From positions 62,001 to 126,000 of the forward strand of contig NZ_BMUC01000011.1 in the NCBI RefSeq assembly GCF_014649995.1: a stretch of DNA of 64,000 nucleotides. Direction: 5' to 3'. The translations under genes and the position numbers were made by a program. Positions 42,840 through 50,897 of the stretch are shown one piece after another. The stretch is from Streptomyces griseoflavus (GTDB lineage: Bacteria; Actinomycetota; Actinomycetes; Streptomycetales; Streptomycetaceae). Numbering within the stretch: the first letter of the stretch is position 1; every line of letters starts with the position of its first letter. Below the pieces are notes generated by a model. The model searched no databases. It was not told where the DNA came from and was given only the letters and a program-made list of their open reading frames with translations.

Positions 42840-43928
42840 ATGAACGCAAGCCCCCCGGTCGCGGACGCCGAGCCGGAGACGGCCGGCGCCGTCGGCACGG
42901 ACGACAAGCCGATCCACATCCTCTGGATCAACGCAGGGCTGAGTTGCGACGGCGACTCGGTCGCCCTGACCGCCGCCATGCAGCCCAGCATCGAGGAGAT
43001 CGCGCTCGGCGGTCTGCCCGGCCTGCCGAAGATCGCCGTGCACTGGCCGCTCATCGACTTCGAGTGCGGGCCGGTCGGGGGCGCGGACACCTTCATCGAG
43101 TGGTTCTTCAAGGGTGAGCGCGGCGAGATCGATCCGTTCGTCCTGGTGATCGAGGGGTCCGTGCCGAACGAGACGATCAAGCAGGAGGGCTACTGGTGCG
43201 GCTTCGGGGACAACCCCGAGACCGGACAGCCCATCACCACCAGCGAGTGGATCGACCGGCTCGCCCCCAAGGCCCTCGCCGTCGTCGCCATCGGCACCTG
43301 CGCGACCTACGGCGGCATCCACGCCATGGCCGGCAACCCGACCGGGGCGATGGGTGTGCCGGACTACCTGGGCTGGGACTGGACGTCACAGGCCGGCATC
43401 CCGATCGTCTGCGTGCCGGGCTGCCCCATCCAGCCCGACAACTTCGCCGAGACCCTGACCTACCTGCTCTACCAGGCGGCCGGTTCGGCGCCCATGATCC
43501 CGCTGGACGACAAGCTCCGCCCCACCTGGCTGTTCGGGGCCACCGTGCACGAGGGCTGCGACCGGGCCGGCTACTACGAGCAGGGCCAGTTCGCCACCTC
43601 CTACGACTCCCCGCAGTGCCTGGTGAAGATCGGCTGCTGGGGTCCCGTGGTGAAGTGCAACGTGCCCAAGCGCGGGTGGATGAACGGCATCGGCGGCTGT
43701 CCGAACGTCGGCGGCATCTGCATCGCCTGCACCATGCCCGGCTTCCCCGACAAATTCATGCCGTTCATGGACGAGCCGCCCGGCGCGAAGGTCTCCAGCA
43801 CCGCCAGCGGCGCCTACGGAGCGGTGGTGCGCAAGCTGCGGACCATCACCGCGCGGACGGTGGACAAGGAGCCCAAGTGGCGGCACACCGGCCGGGAACT
43901 CACCACCGGCTACCGGCCGCCCTGGTGA
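42840..43928 (+). CDS. hhyS: [NiFe]-hydrogenase small subunit, group 1h (actinobacterial type)
   Basis: 362 residues. The N-terminal cluster motif reads LSCDGDS: Cys36 and Asp39 stand where most hydrogenases have Cys-x-x-Cys, matching the Asp-ligated proximal [4Fe-4S] cluster described for the group 1h (actinobacterial) enzymes. Later cysteines (VAIGTCATYGG, VPGCPIQ, HEGCDRAGYY, KIGCWGPVVKCNVPK, GGCPNVGGICIACTMPGF) complete the electron path. No Tat signal is present. With hhyL it oxidises H2, including trace atmospheric H2, and feeds the respiratory chain. Confidence 0.95.
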   Translation: MNASPPVADAEPETAGAVGTDDKPIHILWINAGLSCDGDSVALTAAMQPSIEEIALGGLPGLPKIAVHWPLIDFECGPVGGADTFIEWFFKGERGEIDPFVLVIEGSVPNETIKQEGYWCGFGDNPETGQPITTSEWIDRLAPKALAVVAIGTCATYGGIHAMAGNPTGAMGVPDYLGWDWTSQAGIPIVCVPGCPIQPDNFAETLTYLLYQAAGSAPMIPLDDKLRPTWLFGATVHEGCDRAGYYEQGQFATSYDSPQCLVKIGCWGPVVKCNVPKRGWMNGIGGCPNVGGICIACTMPGFPDKFMPFMDEPPGAKVSSTASGAYGAVVRKLRTITARTVDKEPKWRHTGRELTTGYRPPW

Positions 43929-43994
43929 CCACGAGCTGACGTCGACCCGCAACCCGCTCACCGACCCGAACGACCGAAGGGCAGCACCGACACA

Positions 43995-45776
43995 ATGGCG
44001 ACCTCGACGACGACCGGTGACGGCACCGGCCTGGTGGAGATGGCGTGGGACCCGATCACCCGGATCGTGGGCAGCCTCGGCATCCACACGAAGATCGACT
44101 TCAAGCAGAAGCGGGTCGCCGAGTGCTACAGCACCTCGTCGGTCTTCCGCGGCTACAGCGTCTTCATGCGCGGCAAGGACCCGCGTGACGCGCACTTCAT
44201 CACCAGCCGCATCTGCGGCATCTGCGGCGACAACCACGCCACCTGCTCGGTGTACGCGCAGAACATGGCGTACGGCGTGAAGCCGCCGCACCTCGGCGAG
44301 TGGATCATCAACTGCGGTGAGGCCGCGGAGTTCATGTTCGACCACAACATCTTCCAGGAGAACCTGGTGGGGGTCGACTACTGCGAGAAGATGGTCCGCG
44401 AGACCAACCCGGGCGTCCTCGAACTCGCCGAACGCACCGAGGCCCCGCACGCCGGCGACCACGGCTACCGCACCATCGCCGACATCATGCGCTCGCTCAA
44501 CCCGCTGGAGGGCGAGTTCTACCGGGAGGCGCTCCAGGTCAGCCGGTACACGCGGGAGATGTTCTGCCTGATGGAGGGCCGCCATGTGCACCCCTCCACG
44601 CTCTACCCGGGCGGTGTCGGCACCATCGGCTCGGTGCAGCTCTTCACCGACTACATGACCCGCCTCATGCGCTACTGCGAGTTCATGAAGCGGGTCGTGC
44701 CGCTCCACGACGACCTGTTCGACTTCTTCTACGAGGCCCTCCCCGGTTACGAGGAGGTGGGCCGCAGGCGCGTGCTGCTGGGCTGCTGGGGCGCGTTCAA
44801 CGATCCCGAGTACTGCGACTTCACCTACGCCAACATGACCGACTGGGGACGGCGCATGTTCGTCACCCCGGGCGTGATCGTGGACGGCAGGCTGGTCACC
44901 AACGACCTCACCGAGATCAACCTCGGCATCCGCATCCTGCTGGGCAGCTCCTACTACGAGGACTGGGCGGGCCAGGAGCAGTTCGTCACCCGTGACCCCC
45001 TCGGCAACCCGGTCGATCCGCGGCACCCGTGGAACCAGCACACCATCCCCGCTCCGCAGAAGCGGAACTTCGACGACAAGTACAGCTGGGTGATGTCCCC
45101 GCGCTGGTTCGACGGCAAGGACCACCTGCCGCTCGACACCGGCGGCGGCCCCCTCGCCCGCCTGTGGTCCACCGCGCTGTCCGGGCTCGTCGACCTCGGG
45201 TACGTCAAGGCCACCGGGCACAGCGTCGTCATCAACCTGCCGCGCACCCTCACCAAGCCGGAGACCACCTTCGAGTGGAAGATCCCGCGGTGGTCCAACG
45301 CGCTGGAACGCAACCGCGCCCGCACCTACTTCCAGGCGTACTCCGCCGCCGTGGCCCTGCACTTCGCGGAGATGGGCCTCGCGGAGGTGCGCGCCGGACG
45401 CACCCAGACGTGGGAGAAGTTCGAGGTGCCCGACGAGTCGATCGGCGTCGGCTTCACCGAGGCGGTGCGCGGTGTGCTGTCGCACCACATGGTGATCCGG
45501 GACGGGAAGATCGCCAACTACCACCCCTACCCGCCGACCCCGTGGAACGCCTCGACCCGTGACACCTACGGCACCCCGGGCCCGTACGAGGACGCGGTGC
45601 AGAACACGCCGATCTTCGAGGAGAACTCCCCGGAGAACTTCAAGGGCATCGACATCATGCGCGCCGTGCGCAGCTTCGATCCGTGTCTGCCGTGCGGCGT
45701 CCACATGTACGTCGGTGACGGCCGGACGGTGAAGTCGATGCACGTCCCCACCGGCCTGAGCGGACTGGCCGGATGA
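43995..45776 (+). CDS. hhyL: [NiFe]-hydrogenase large subunit, group 1h
   Basis: 593 residues. Nickel-site motifs are RICGICGDNHA (Cys74, Cys77) and DPCLPCGVHM near the end (Cys564, Cys567). Residues 571-593 after His570 are a C-terminal tail that a maturation protease normally removes once nickel is in; the gene for such a protease lies at 49039. The group is known for high-affinity H2 uptake during starvation and in spores. AAGGG is the likely ribosome site though rather far (about 14 bases) from the ATG. Its stop overlaps the next start. Confidence 0.96.
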   Translation: MATSTTTGDGTGLVEMAWDPITRIVGSLGIHTKIDFKQKRVAECYSTSSVFRGYSVFMRGKDPRDAHFITSRICGICGDNHATCSVYAQNMAYGVKPPHLGEWIINCGEAAEFMFDHNIFQENLVGVDYCEKMVRETNPGVLELAERTEAPHAGDHGYRTIADIMRSLNPLEGEFYREALQVSRYTREMFCLMEGRHVHPSTLYPGGVGTIGSVQLFTDYMTRLMRYCEFMKRVVPLHDDLFDFFYEALPGYEEVGRRRVLLGCWGAFNDPEYCDFTYANMTDWGRRMFVTPGVIVDGRLVTNDLTEINLGIRILLGSSYYEDWAGQEQFVTRDPLGNPVDPRHPWNQHTIPAPQKRNFDDKYSWVMSPRWFDGKDHLPLDTGGGPLARLWSTALSGLVDLGYVKATGHSVVINLPRTLTKPETTFEWKIPRWSNALERNRARTYFQAYSAAVALHFAEMGLAEVRAGRTQTWEKFEVPDESIGVGFTEAVRGVLSHHMVIRDGKIANYHPYPPTPWNASTRDTYGTPGPYEDAVQNTPIFEENSPENFKGIDIMRAVRSFDPCLPCGVHMYVGDGRTVKSMHVPTGLSGLAG

Positions 45777-46357
45777 CCGCCGCGGACGCGCGCCCGGACG
45801 CGGCGGCGGCCGGGCGGAGGGTGGAGGAGGTCCTCGACCGGCTCGCCACCTCCGCCGACCGTGCGGCCCGCGAGGCCGCCGAGGAACTCGTCCGGGCGCT
45901 CATGGAGTTCTACGGCGGCGGATTCGCCCGGACCATGGAACTGCTCGGCCGCCGTGCGGACCGGCCCGCCCACGAGGCCGTCGACGCCCTGCTCCGCGAC
46001 GAGCTCGTCGCCGGCCTGCTGGTCCTGCACGGGCTGCACCCGCACGACGCGCCGACCCGGATCGCCCGGGCCCTCGACGCTCTCCCGCACGCCGTGGAGA
46101 ACACCGGATTCGACCCGGCGACGGGCGAGTTGCGGCTGCGGCTCACCGGCTCCGGCGGCTGCGGCCGCGGCGGTTCCCGGGACGCCGTCGAGCAGGCGGT
46201 CCGCGACACCCTCGCCGGTGTCGCGCCGGAGGTGACGGCGGTGACCCTGGAGCCGGACGCGGCACCCGGGCCGGTGCTGCTCCAGATCGGCGCCGGCCCG
46301 CCCGGCGCGCCCCCGTCCGGACCGAGCGGCCGCCCGCCGGCCACCACGGCACCGTGA
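45773..46357 (+). CDS. NifU-like C-terminal-domain protein with one conserved Cys
   Basis: 194 residues. After a helical N-terminal half (EELVRALMEFYGGGFARTMELL) comes a segment like the NifU C-terminal domain: GELRLRLTGSGGCGRGGSRDAVEQAVRDTLAGVAPEVTAVTLEP. NifU domains use CxxC to hold a transient Fe-S cluster; here only one Cys is present, so it may bind a cluster by dimerising, or may not bind one. A Pro/Gly-rich tail follows. Coupled by ATGA to hhyL, so it probably serves Fe-S delivery or electron transfer for this hydrogenase. Confidence 0.75.
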   Translation: MTAADARPDAAAAGRRVEEVLDRLATSADRAAREAAEELVRALMEFYGGGFARTMELLGRRADRPAHEAVDALLRDELVAGLLVLHGLHPHDAPTRIARALDALPHAVENTGFDPATGELRLRLTGSGGCGRGGSRDAVEQAVRDTLAGVAPEVTAVTLEPDAAPGPVLLQIGAGPPGAPPSGPSGRPPATTAP

Positions 46358-46995
46358 CCGGGCGCCCACCCGCTCCGGTCAGGGGGCTGTTCCGGTTCAC
46401 CGCGCCCAGGGCCCCCCGCGAGGAGCGCTGCGAACTGTGCTCCGCCGCGCTGCCGGACCCCGGCCACCGTCATCTCGTCGACACCGAGAACCGGGTGCTG
46501 ACCTGCGCCTGCGACCCGTGCGCGCAGTTGCTGGACCGGCCGGACGCGTCCGGGGGGAGGTTCCGCGCCGTGCCGGGACGCTATCTGAGCGACCCGGACC
46601 ACGGCCTGGACGAGGCGGCGTGGGAAAGGCTCCGCGTCCCCGTCGGTGTCGCCTTCTTCTTCCACAACTCCGCCCTCGACCGCCCGGTCGCCCTCTATCC
46701 GAGCCCCGCCGGGGCCACCGAGAGCGAACTGGAACCGGAGGCCTGGCAGTGCCTCCTGGCGGCCTCCGAACTGACCGGGCTCCTGCGGCCCGACGTGGAG
46801 GCGCTGCTGCTGCGGCGCCACGAGGGACGGGTGGAGTGCCATCTGGTGCCCATCGACATCTGCTACGAACTGGTGGGGCGCATGCGACTGCGGTGGCAGG
46901 GCTTCGACGGGGGCGCCGAGGCGCGAGCCGATCTGGAGGAGTTCTTCGGCCACGTGCGCGAGCGGGCCCGTGTCCCCGGGAGGAACAGACCGTGA
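46354..46995 (+). CDS. DUF5947-type hydrogenase-associated protein
   Basis: 213 residues from a GTG overlapping the previous stop (GTGA). N-terminal FTAPRAPREERCELCSAALP and LTCACDPCAQLL carry two CxxC-like pairs that suggest a zinc or Fe-S site, followed by a mixed alpha/beta domain (VPVGVAFFFHNSALDRPVALYPSPAG). I recall this family as DUF5947, found almost only in group 1h hydrogenase operons; role unknown. A rubredoxin-like electron carrier or assembly factor is possible given the cysteines. Confidence 0.7.
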   Translation: MTGRPPAPVRGLFRFTAPRAPREERCELCSAALPDPGHRHLVDTENRVLTCACDPCAQLLDRPDASGGRFRAVPGRYLSDPDHGLDEAAWERLRVPVGVAFFFHNSALDRPVALYPSPAGATESELEPEAWQCLLAASELTGLLRPDVEALLLRRHEGRVECHLVPIDICYELVGRMRLRWQGFDGGAEARADLEEFFGHVRERARVPGRNRP

Positions 46996-47630
46996 CCGAG
47001 TTCGGCTTCACCTGCACGGGGGTGCGCGCCGACCCGTACGCCGTGGGTCCGGCGCTCGTCTTCCGGCTGCGGGTCACCTCCTCCCCCGGCGTCCCGGTGC
47101 ACGCGGTGGCGCTGCGCTGCCAGATCCGGATCGAGCCCGCCCGCCGGGGCTACGACGACGCCGAGGCCGCCGCCCTGACGGATCTCTTCGGCGACCGCTC
47201 CCGCTGGGGCAGCAGCCTCCATCCGATGGAGTTCGCCCAGGTCCCGGTGATGGTCAAGGGGTTCACCGGTGAGACGGAGACCGACGTGGTGGTGCCCTGC
47301 ACCTACGACATGGACGTCGCCGCCTCCCGCTACTTCCACGCCCTCGCGGACGGGGAGGTACCGCTGCGGATGCTCTTCTCCGGCACCGCCTTCACCGGCA
47401 CCGGCGGCTTCCGGGTCGAGCCCGTCCCCTGGGACCGGGAGGCCGTGTTCCGGATGCCGGTGAAGACCTGGCGGGAGATGGTCGACCAGCACTTCCCGGG
47501 CTCCGGCTGGATCAGGCTGCCCGGGGACACGCTGGACGCGCTGCTCGCCTACCGGTCGCGGCAGGCCCTGCCCTCCTGGCAGGCGGCCGTCGAACGGCTG
47601 CTGGAAGCGGCGGGTGAGAGGACACCATGA
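46992..47630 (+). CDS. DUF6084-type hydrogenase-associated protein
   Basis: 212 residues, GTG start overlapping the previous stop. Mostly beta: FTCTGVRADPYAVGPALVFRLRVTSSPG, CQIRIEPARRGYDDAEA, and DVVVPCTYDMDVAASRYFHAL, then WFxxAVFRMPVKTW-like amphipathic segment (FRMPVKTWREMVDQHFP). I recall the family as DUF6084. No catalytic motif is evident. Its place in the coupled run suggests a structural or maturation role. Confidence 0.7.
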   Translation: MTEFGFTCTGVRADPYAVGPALVFRLRVTSSPGVPVHAVALRCQIRIEPARRGYDDAEAAALTDLFGDRSRWGSSLHPMEFAQVPVMVKGFTGETETDVVVPCTYDMDVAASRYFHALADGEVPLRMLFSGTAFTGTGGFRVEPVPWDREAVFRMPVKTWREMVDQHFPGSGWIRLPGDTLDALLAYRSRQALPSWQAAVERLLEAAGERTP

Positions 47631-49042
47631 CCACCACGACGTTCACCTCCGCGGCCGAGGCACGGCTGGCGGTGGCGCGCCAGGTCGCCGACGCCGTGCT
47701 GTTCGAGGGCTACGTGCTCTACCCGTACCGTGCGTCGGCCGCCAAGAACCGGCTGCGCTGGCAGTTCGGGGTGCTGGTGCCGCCGTCCTGGACGGCGGCG
47801 GCCGCGGAGCACGACTTCCAGCACACCGAGGTGCTGATGGAGCCGCGCCGGGGCGCCGTCCTCTCGGTCGAGGTGCGTTTCCTGCACGCCCAGCGGCGCA
47901 CGGTCCAGCGGGCCCGGCCGGACGGCGGATTCGAGACCGTCGGCGAACTGCGCCTGGAGGACCGGGTGGTGGTCCCCTGGGACGAGGGCCGGGAGGAGCG
48001 GGTACGGGTCACGGTCCCCGTCGGGGAGCTGGCGGGCACGGGCATCGTGGTCCCCTTCGGCCGGCCGGCGGGCGAGGAGAGCGAACCGGTCACCGACGCC
48101 GCCGGGACGGTGGTGGGGCGCCTGGTGCGGCGCCGTGAGGCGGTCGACGGCGTCCTGCGCCTGTCCGCGCACCCGCTGGACGGCCCGTACACGACGCAGC
48201 GGCTGAGCGTCGTCGTCGAGAACACCACCGCGTGGCTGCCCGAGGAGGGAGCCGGACGGGACGCGGTGCTGTCCCGGTCCCTGGTCGCCACGCACACGCT
48301 GCTGCACCTGGACGCCGGGCACTTCCTGTCGCTGACGGATCCCCCGGAGTGGGCCAGGGCCGCGGCCGCGGCCTGCCGCAACCTGCACACCTGGCCCGTG
48401 CGGGCCGGTGAACCGGCCTCCCGCGACCTGGTGCTCTCCTCCCCGATCATCCTGGAGGACCACCCGGCCATCGCTCCGGAGAGCCCGGGCCCCCTGTACG
48501 ACGCCACGGAGATCGACGAGATCCTCGCCCTGCGCACCGCGGCCCTCACCGACGAGGAGAAGCGTGAGGCCAGGGGGACGGACGACCGGGCGGCGGCGGT
48601 GATCGACCTCACCGAGTCGATGCCGGCGGAGGTCCTGGAGCGGCTGCACGGCGCCGTCCGCGGCCTGCGTGAGGTGACCGCGCCCGCCCTCTGCGCACCG
48701 GTGTCCGCCGGCGCGGACGGCGGTATCGCCCGGCCGGACGTCCCCTGGTGGGATCCCGGCGCGGACGCCTCGGTGGACCCGGCCCACGACCACGTGCTGG
48801 TCGACGGACGGGAGGTGCGGGCGGGCAGCCGCGTCGTCCTGCGGCCCCGGCTGCGGCACACCGACGCCCAGGACCTGTTCCTGACCGGGCGGCGCGCCCT
48901 GGTCGAGGCGGTCCTGCACGACGTCGACGGGGGTGTGCACATCGCGGTCACCGTCGAGGACGATCCGGGCGCCGACATCCGCCGCGAGCAGGGCCGGTAC
49001 CTGTACTTCCAGCCCGACGAGCTCGACGTGGAGACGCCGTGA
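47627..49042 (+). CDS. Hydrogenase-operon protein of unknown function (471 residues)
   Basis: 471 residues, ATGA overlap with the previous gene and GTGA overlap with the protease gene. Opens with VARQVADAVLFEGYVLYPYRASAAKNRLRWQFGVLVP, has a central beta-rich part and SRSLVATHTLLHLDAGHFLSLTDPP, and a C-terminal section ending RYLYFQPDELDVETP. No motif for metal or nucleotide binding that I recognise. Its size and strict position in the operon suggest a dedicated role in the group 1h enzyme, for example as an assembly platform. Confidence 0.75.
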   Translation: MTTTTFTSAAEARLAVARQVADAVLFEGYVLYPYRASAAKNRLRWQFGVLVPPSWTAAAAEHDFQHTEVLMEPRRGAVLSVEVRFLHAQRRTVQRARPDGGFETVGELRLEDRVVVPWDEGREERVRVTVPVGELAGTGIVVPFGRPAGEESEPVTDAAGTVVGRLVRRREAVDGVLRLSAHPLDGPYTTQRLSVVVENTTAWLPEEGAGRDAVLSRSLVATHTLLHLDAGHFLSLTDPPEWARAAAAACRNLHTWPVRAGEPASRDLVLSSPIILEDHPAIAPESPGPLYDATEIDEILALRTAALTDEEKREARGTDDRAAAVIDLTESMPAEVLERLHGAVRGLREVTAPALCAPVSAGADGGIARPDVPWWDPGADASVDPAHDHVLVDGREVRAGSRVVLRPRLRHTDAQDLFLTGRRALVEAVLHDVDGGVHIAVTVEDDPGADIRREQGRYLYFQPDELDVETP

Positions 49043-49590
49043 CCGGCGGGGGCGCACTCCCGCGCACCCTGGTCGCCGGGGTCGGCAACATCTTCCTCGG
49101 CGACGACGGCTTCGGGGTCGAGGCCGCCCGGGCGCTGACCGGGCACCCGCTGCCGCAGGGCGTGGAGGTCGCCGACATCGGCATCCGCGGTGTCCATCTG
49201 GCCTACCGGCTCCTCGACGGCTACGACACGCTGATCGTCCTCGACGCGACGGCGCGCGGCGGTGAACCGGGGACCCTGTACGTGATCGACGCGGCGGAAC
49301 CCGGCAGCCGGCGACCACCGGACGGCGTTCCCCTGGACGGCCACCGCATGTCACCCGACGCCGTGCTCGCCCTGCTCGACACCCTGTGCGCGGGCACCGG
49401 CGCCCTGCCGCCCCGGCGCACGCTGGTGGTGGGCTGTGAGCCCGCCACCGTCGAGGAAGGCATCGGTCTCAGCCCGCAGGCGGCCGCGGCGGTGCCCGAG
49501 GCGGTGCGCCTGGTCGTCGGACTGACCGGCGGCGAAACCGTCGTCCGGCGCGGCCCGCAACCCCCTTCCCCCCTTCGGAGAACACCATGA
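49039..49590 (+). CDS. Hydrogenase maturation protease
   Basis: 183 residues with the HycI/HyaD-type fold: TLVAGVGNIFLGDDGFGVEAARAL holds the nickel-sensing Glu/Asp region (GDDGFGVE), then VADIGIRGVHLAYRLLDGYDTLIVLDA. This enzyme clips the hhyL C-terminal tail after nickel insertion. GTG start overlapping the previous stop. Its end overlaps the start of a 38-codon gene. Confidence 0.92.
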   Translation: MTGGGALPRTLVAGVGNIFLGDDGFGVEAARALTGHPLPQGVEVADIGIRGVHLAYRLLDGYDTLIVLDATARGGEPGTLYVIDAAEPGSRRPPDGVPLDGHRMSPDAVLALLDTLCAGTGALPPRRTLVVGCEPATVEEGIGLSPQAAAAVPEAVRLVVGLTGGETVVRRGPQPPSPLRRTP

Positions 49591-49703
49591 GCAAGCGCCT
49601 CATCGGCGGTGTCGCCACCGTCCTCGGCATGTCCGCACTCGCGGCGGTCGCCGCGGGCCTCTGGCCCGACGTGCGGCGGTACCTGCGCATCCGCAGCATG
49701 TGA
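49587..49703 (+). CDS. 38-residue single-membrane-span peptide (DUF6893-type)
   Basis: MSKRLIGGVATVLGMSALA followed by AVAAGLWPDVRRYLRIRSM: a basic start, one hydrophobic helix, and a basic tail. The ATG overlaps the protease stop (ATGA) and GGAG lies a few bases upstream, so it is translationally coupled. I recall such peptides as DUF6893 in Streptomyces. It could anchor or bind the hydrogenase complex, as single-span peptides do in other complexes. Confidence 0.75.
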   Translation: MSKRLIGGVATVLGMSALAAVAAGLWPDVRRYLRIRSM

Positions 49704-49803
49704 GGCCGTCCGATCGGGCTACGGTCCCGGCGCGCCGGGCCGCCTATCGCACCGGGGCTGCCTTCAATGACAGCGACCCCACCCCGGCCAGGACGGAGCG
49801 GCC

Positions 49804-50199
49804 ATGCACGAGATGTCCGTCGCCCTGTCGGTCGTGGACCAGGTCGAGCAGGCCGCACGGCCCGGCGGCGCGCGCGGGGTGCGCCGTGTCACCGTCGAGA
49901 TCGGCGAGCTGGCCGGGGTCGTCCCCGGCGCGCTCGCCTTCTGCTTCGAGCTCGCCTGCGCCGGCACGCTGCTGGAGGGCGCCGAGCTCGTCACCCGGTC
50001 CGTGCCCGGCCGGGCCGCCTGCGCACCGTGCGGGCGCGCCTGGGACACCGGCATGCCGCCGGACATGATCTGCGCGGGCTGCCGCGGGGGCGCCACCGGA
50101 CTGCTCTCGGGCCGCGACCTGCGGATCACCGAGGTGCACTGGTCCGCGCTGCCCACCGCACCCGACCCCACACCGGTACCGCGACACCAGGAGAACTGA
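49804..50199 (+). CDS. hypA: Hydrogenase nickel incorporation protein HypA
   Basis: 131 residues. MHEMSVALSVVDQV supplies the N-terminal nickel ligand His2, and the zinc site is CAPC (73-76) with CAGC (90-93). It passes nickel to the large subunit together with HypB. First of hypABFCDE, 100 bases after the small membrane peptide; the downstream gene starts two bases past its stop. Confidence 0.95.
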   Translation: MHEMSVALSVVDQVEQAARPGGARGVRRVTVEIGELAGVVPGALAFCFELACAGTLLEGAELVTRSVPGRAACAPCGRAWDTGMPPDMICAGCRGGATGLLSGRDLRITEVHWSALPTAPDPTPVPRHQEN

Positions 50200-50201
50200 C
50201 C

Positions 50202-50897
50202 ATGTGCCGCACCGTCGACCTCCGGCAGGCCGTGCTCGCCAAGAACACGATGGCGGCACGTGTCCTGCGCGCCGAACTCACCGCCCGGGGCACGACCGTC
50301 GTCAACCTGCTGTCCAGCCCGGGCAGCGGCAAGACGGCCCTGCTGGAACGCGAGCTGCTGCTGGCCCGGGAGCGCGGGGTGGCGACCGCGGCCCTCACCG
50401 CGGACCTCGCCACCGAGAACGACGCCACCCGGCTGGCCCGCTCCGGTGTCCCGGTCAAGCAGGTGCTCACCGACGGCCTGTGCCACCTGGAGGCGGACAT
50501 GCTCGCCGGGCATCTGCACGACTGGCTGCCCGACCCCACCCGGCTGCTCTTCGTGGAGAACGTGGGCAACCTCGTGTGTCCCGCCTCCTACGACCTGGGC
50601 GAGTCCCTGCGGGTGGTCCTGGCGTCCGTCACGGAGGGCGAGGACAAGCCGCTGAAGTACCCCACGGCGTTCGGGCTGGCCCAGCTGGTGATCGTCACCA
50701 AGTCCGACCTGGCCGGCCCGGCCGCCTTCGACGAGGCCGCCTTCCGCGCCCATGTGCAGCGGGTCAACCCGGGCGTCGAGGTGGTGCTCACCTCCGTACG
50801 GACCGGCGAGGGCGCCGGGATCCTCCTGGACCGGGCGCTCGCGGCGGCCGACGGGGGAAGTGTCCACGCGCCGGTGATGGCACGGGCCGGGGCGTGA
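50202..50897 (+). CDS. hypB: Hydrogenase nickel incorporation GTPase HypB
   Basis: 231 residues. Walker A SSPGSGKTALLERE near residue 38, the intersubunit metal-site pair Cys-His in TDGLCHLEADM, and ENVGNLVCPASYDLGE are present. The N-terminus is only MCRTVDLRQAV; it lacks the high-affinity CxxCGC or poly-His nickel store seen in many HypB. It hydrolyses GTP to drive nickel transfer from HypA. GTG of the next gene overlaps its stop. Confidence 0.95.
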   Translation: MCRTVDLRQAVLAKNTMAARVLRAELTARGTTVVNLLSSPGSGKTALLERELLLARERGVATAALTADLATENDATRLARSGVPVKQVLTDGLCHLEADMLAGHLHDWLPDPTRLLFVENVGNLVCPASYDLGESLRVVLASVTEGEDKPLKYPTAFGLAQLVIVTKSDLAGPAAFDEAAFRAHVQRVNPGVEVVLTSVRTGEGAGILLDRALAAADGGSVHAPVMARAGA

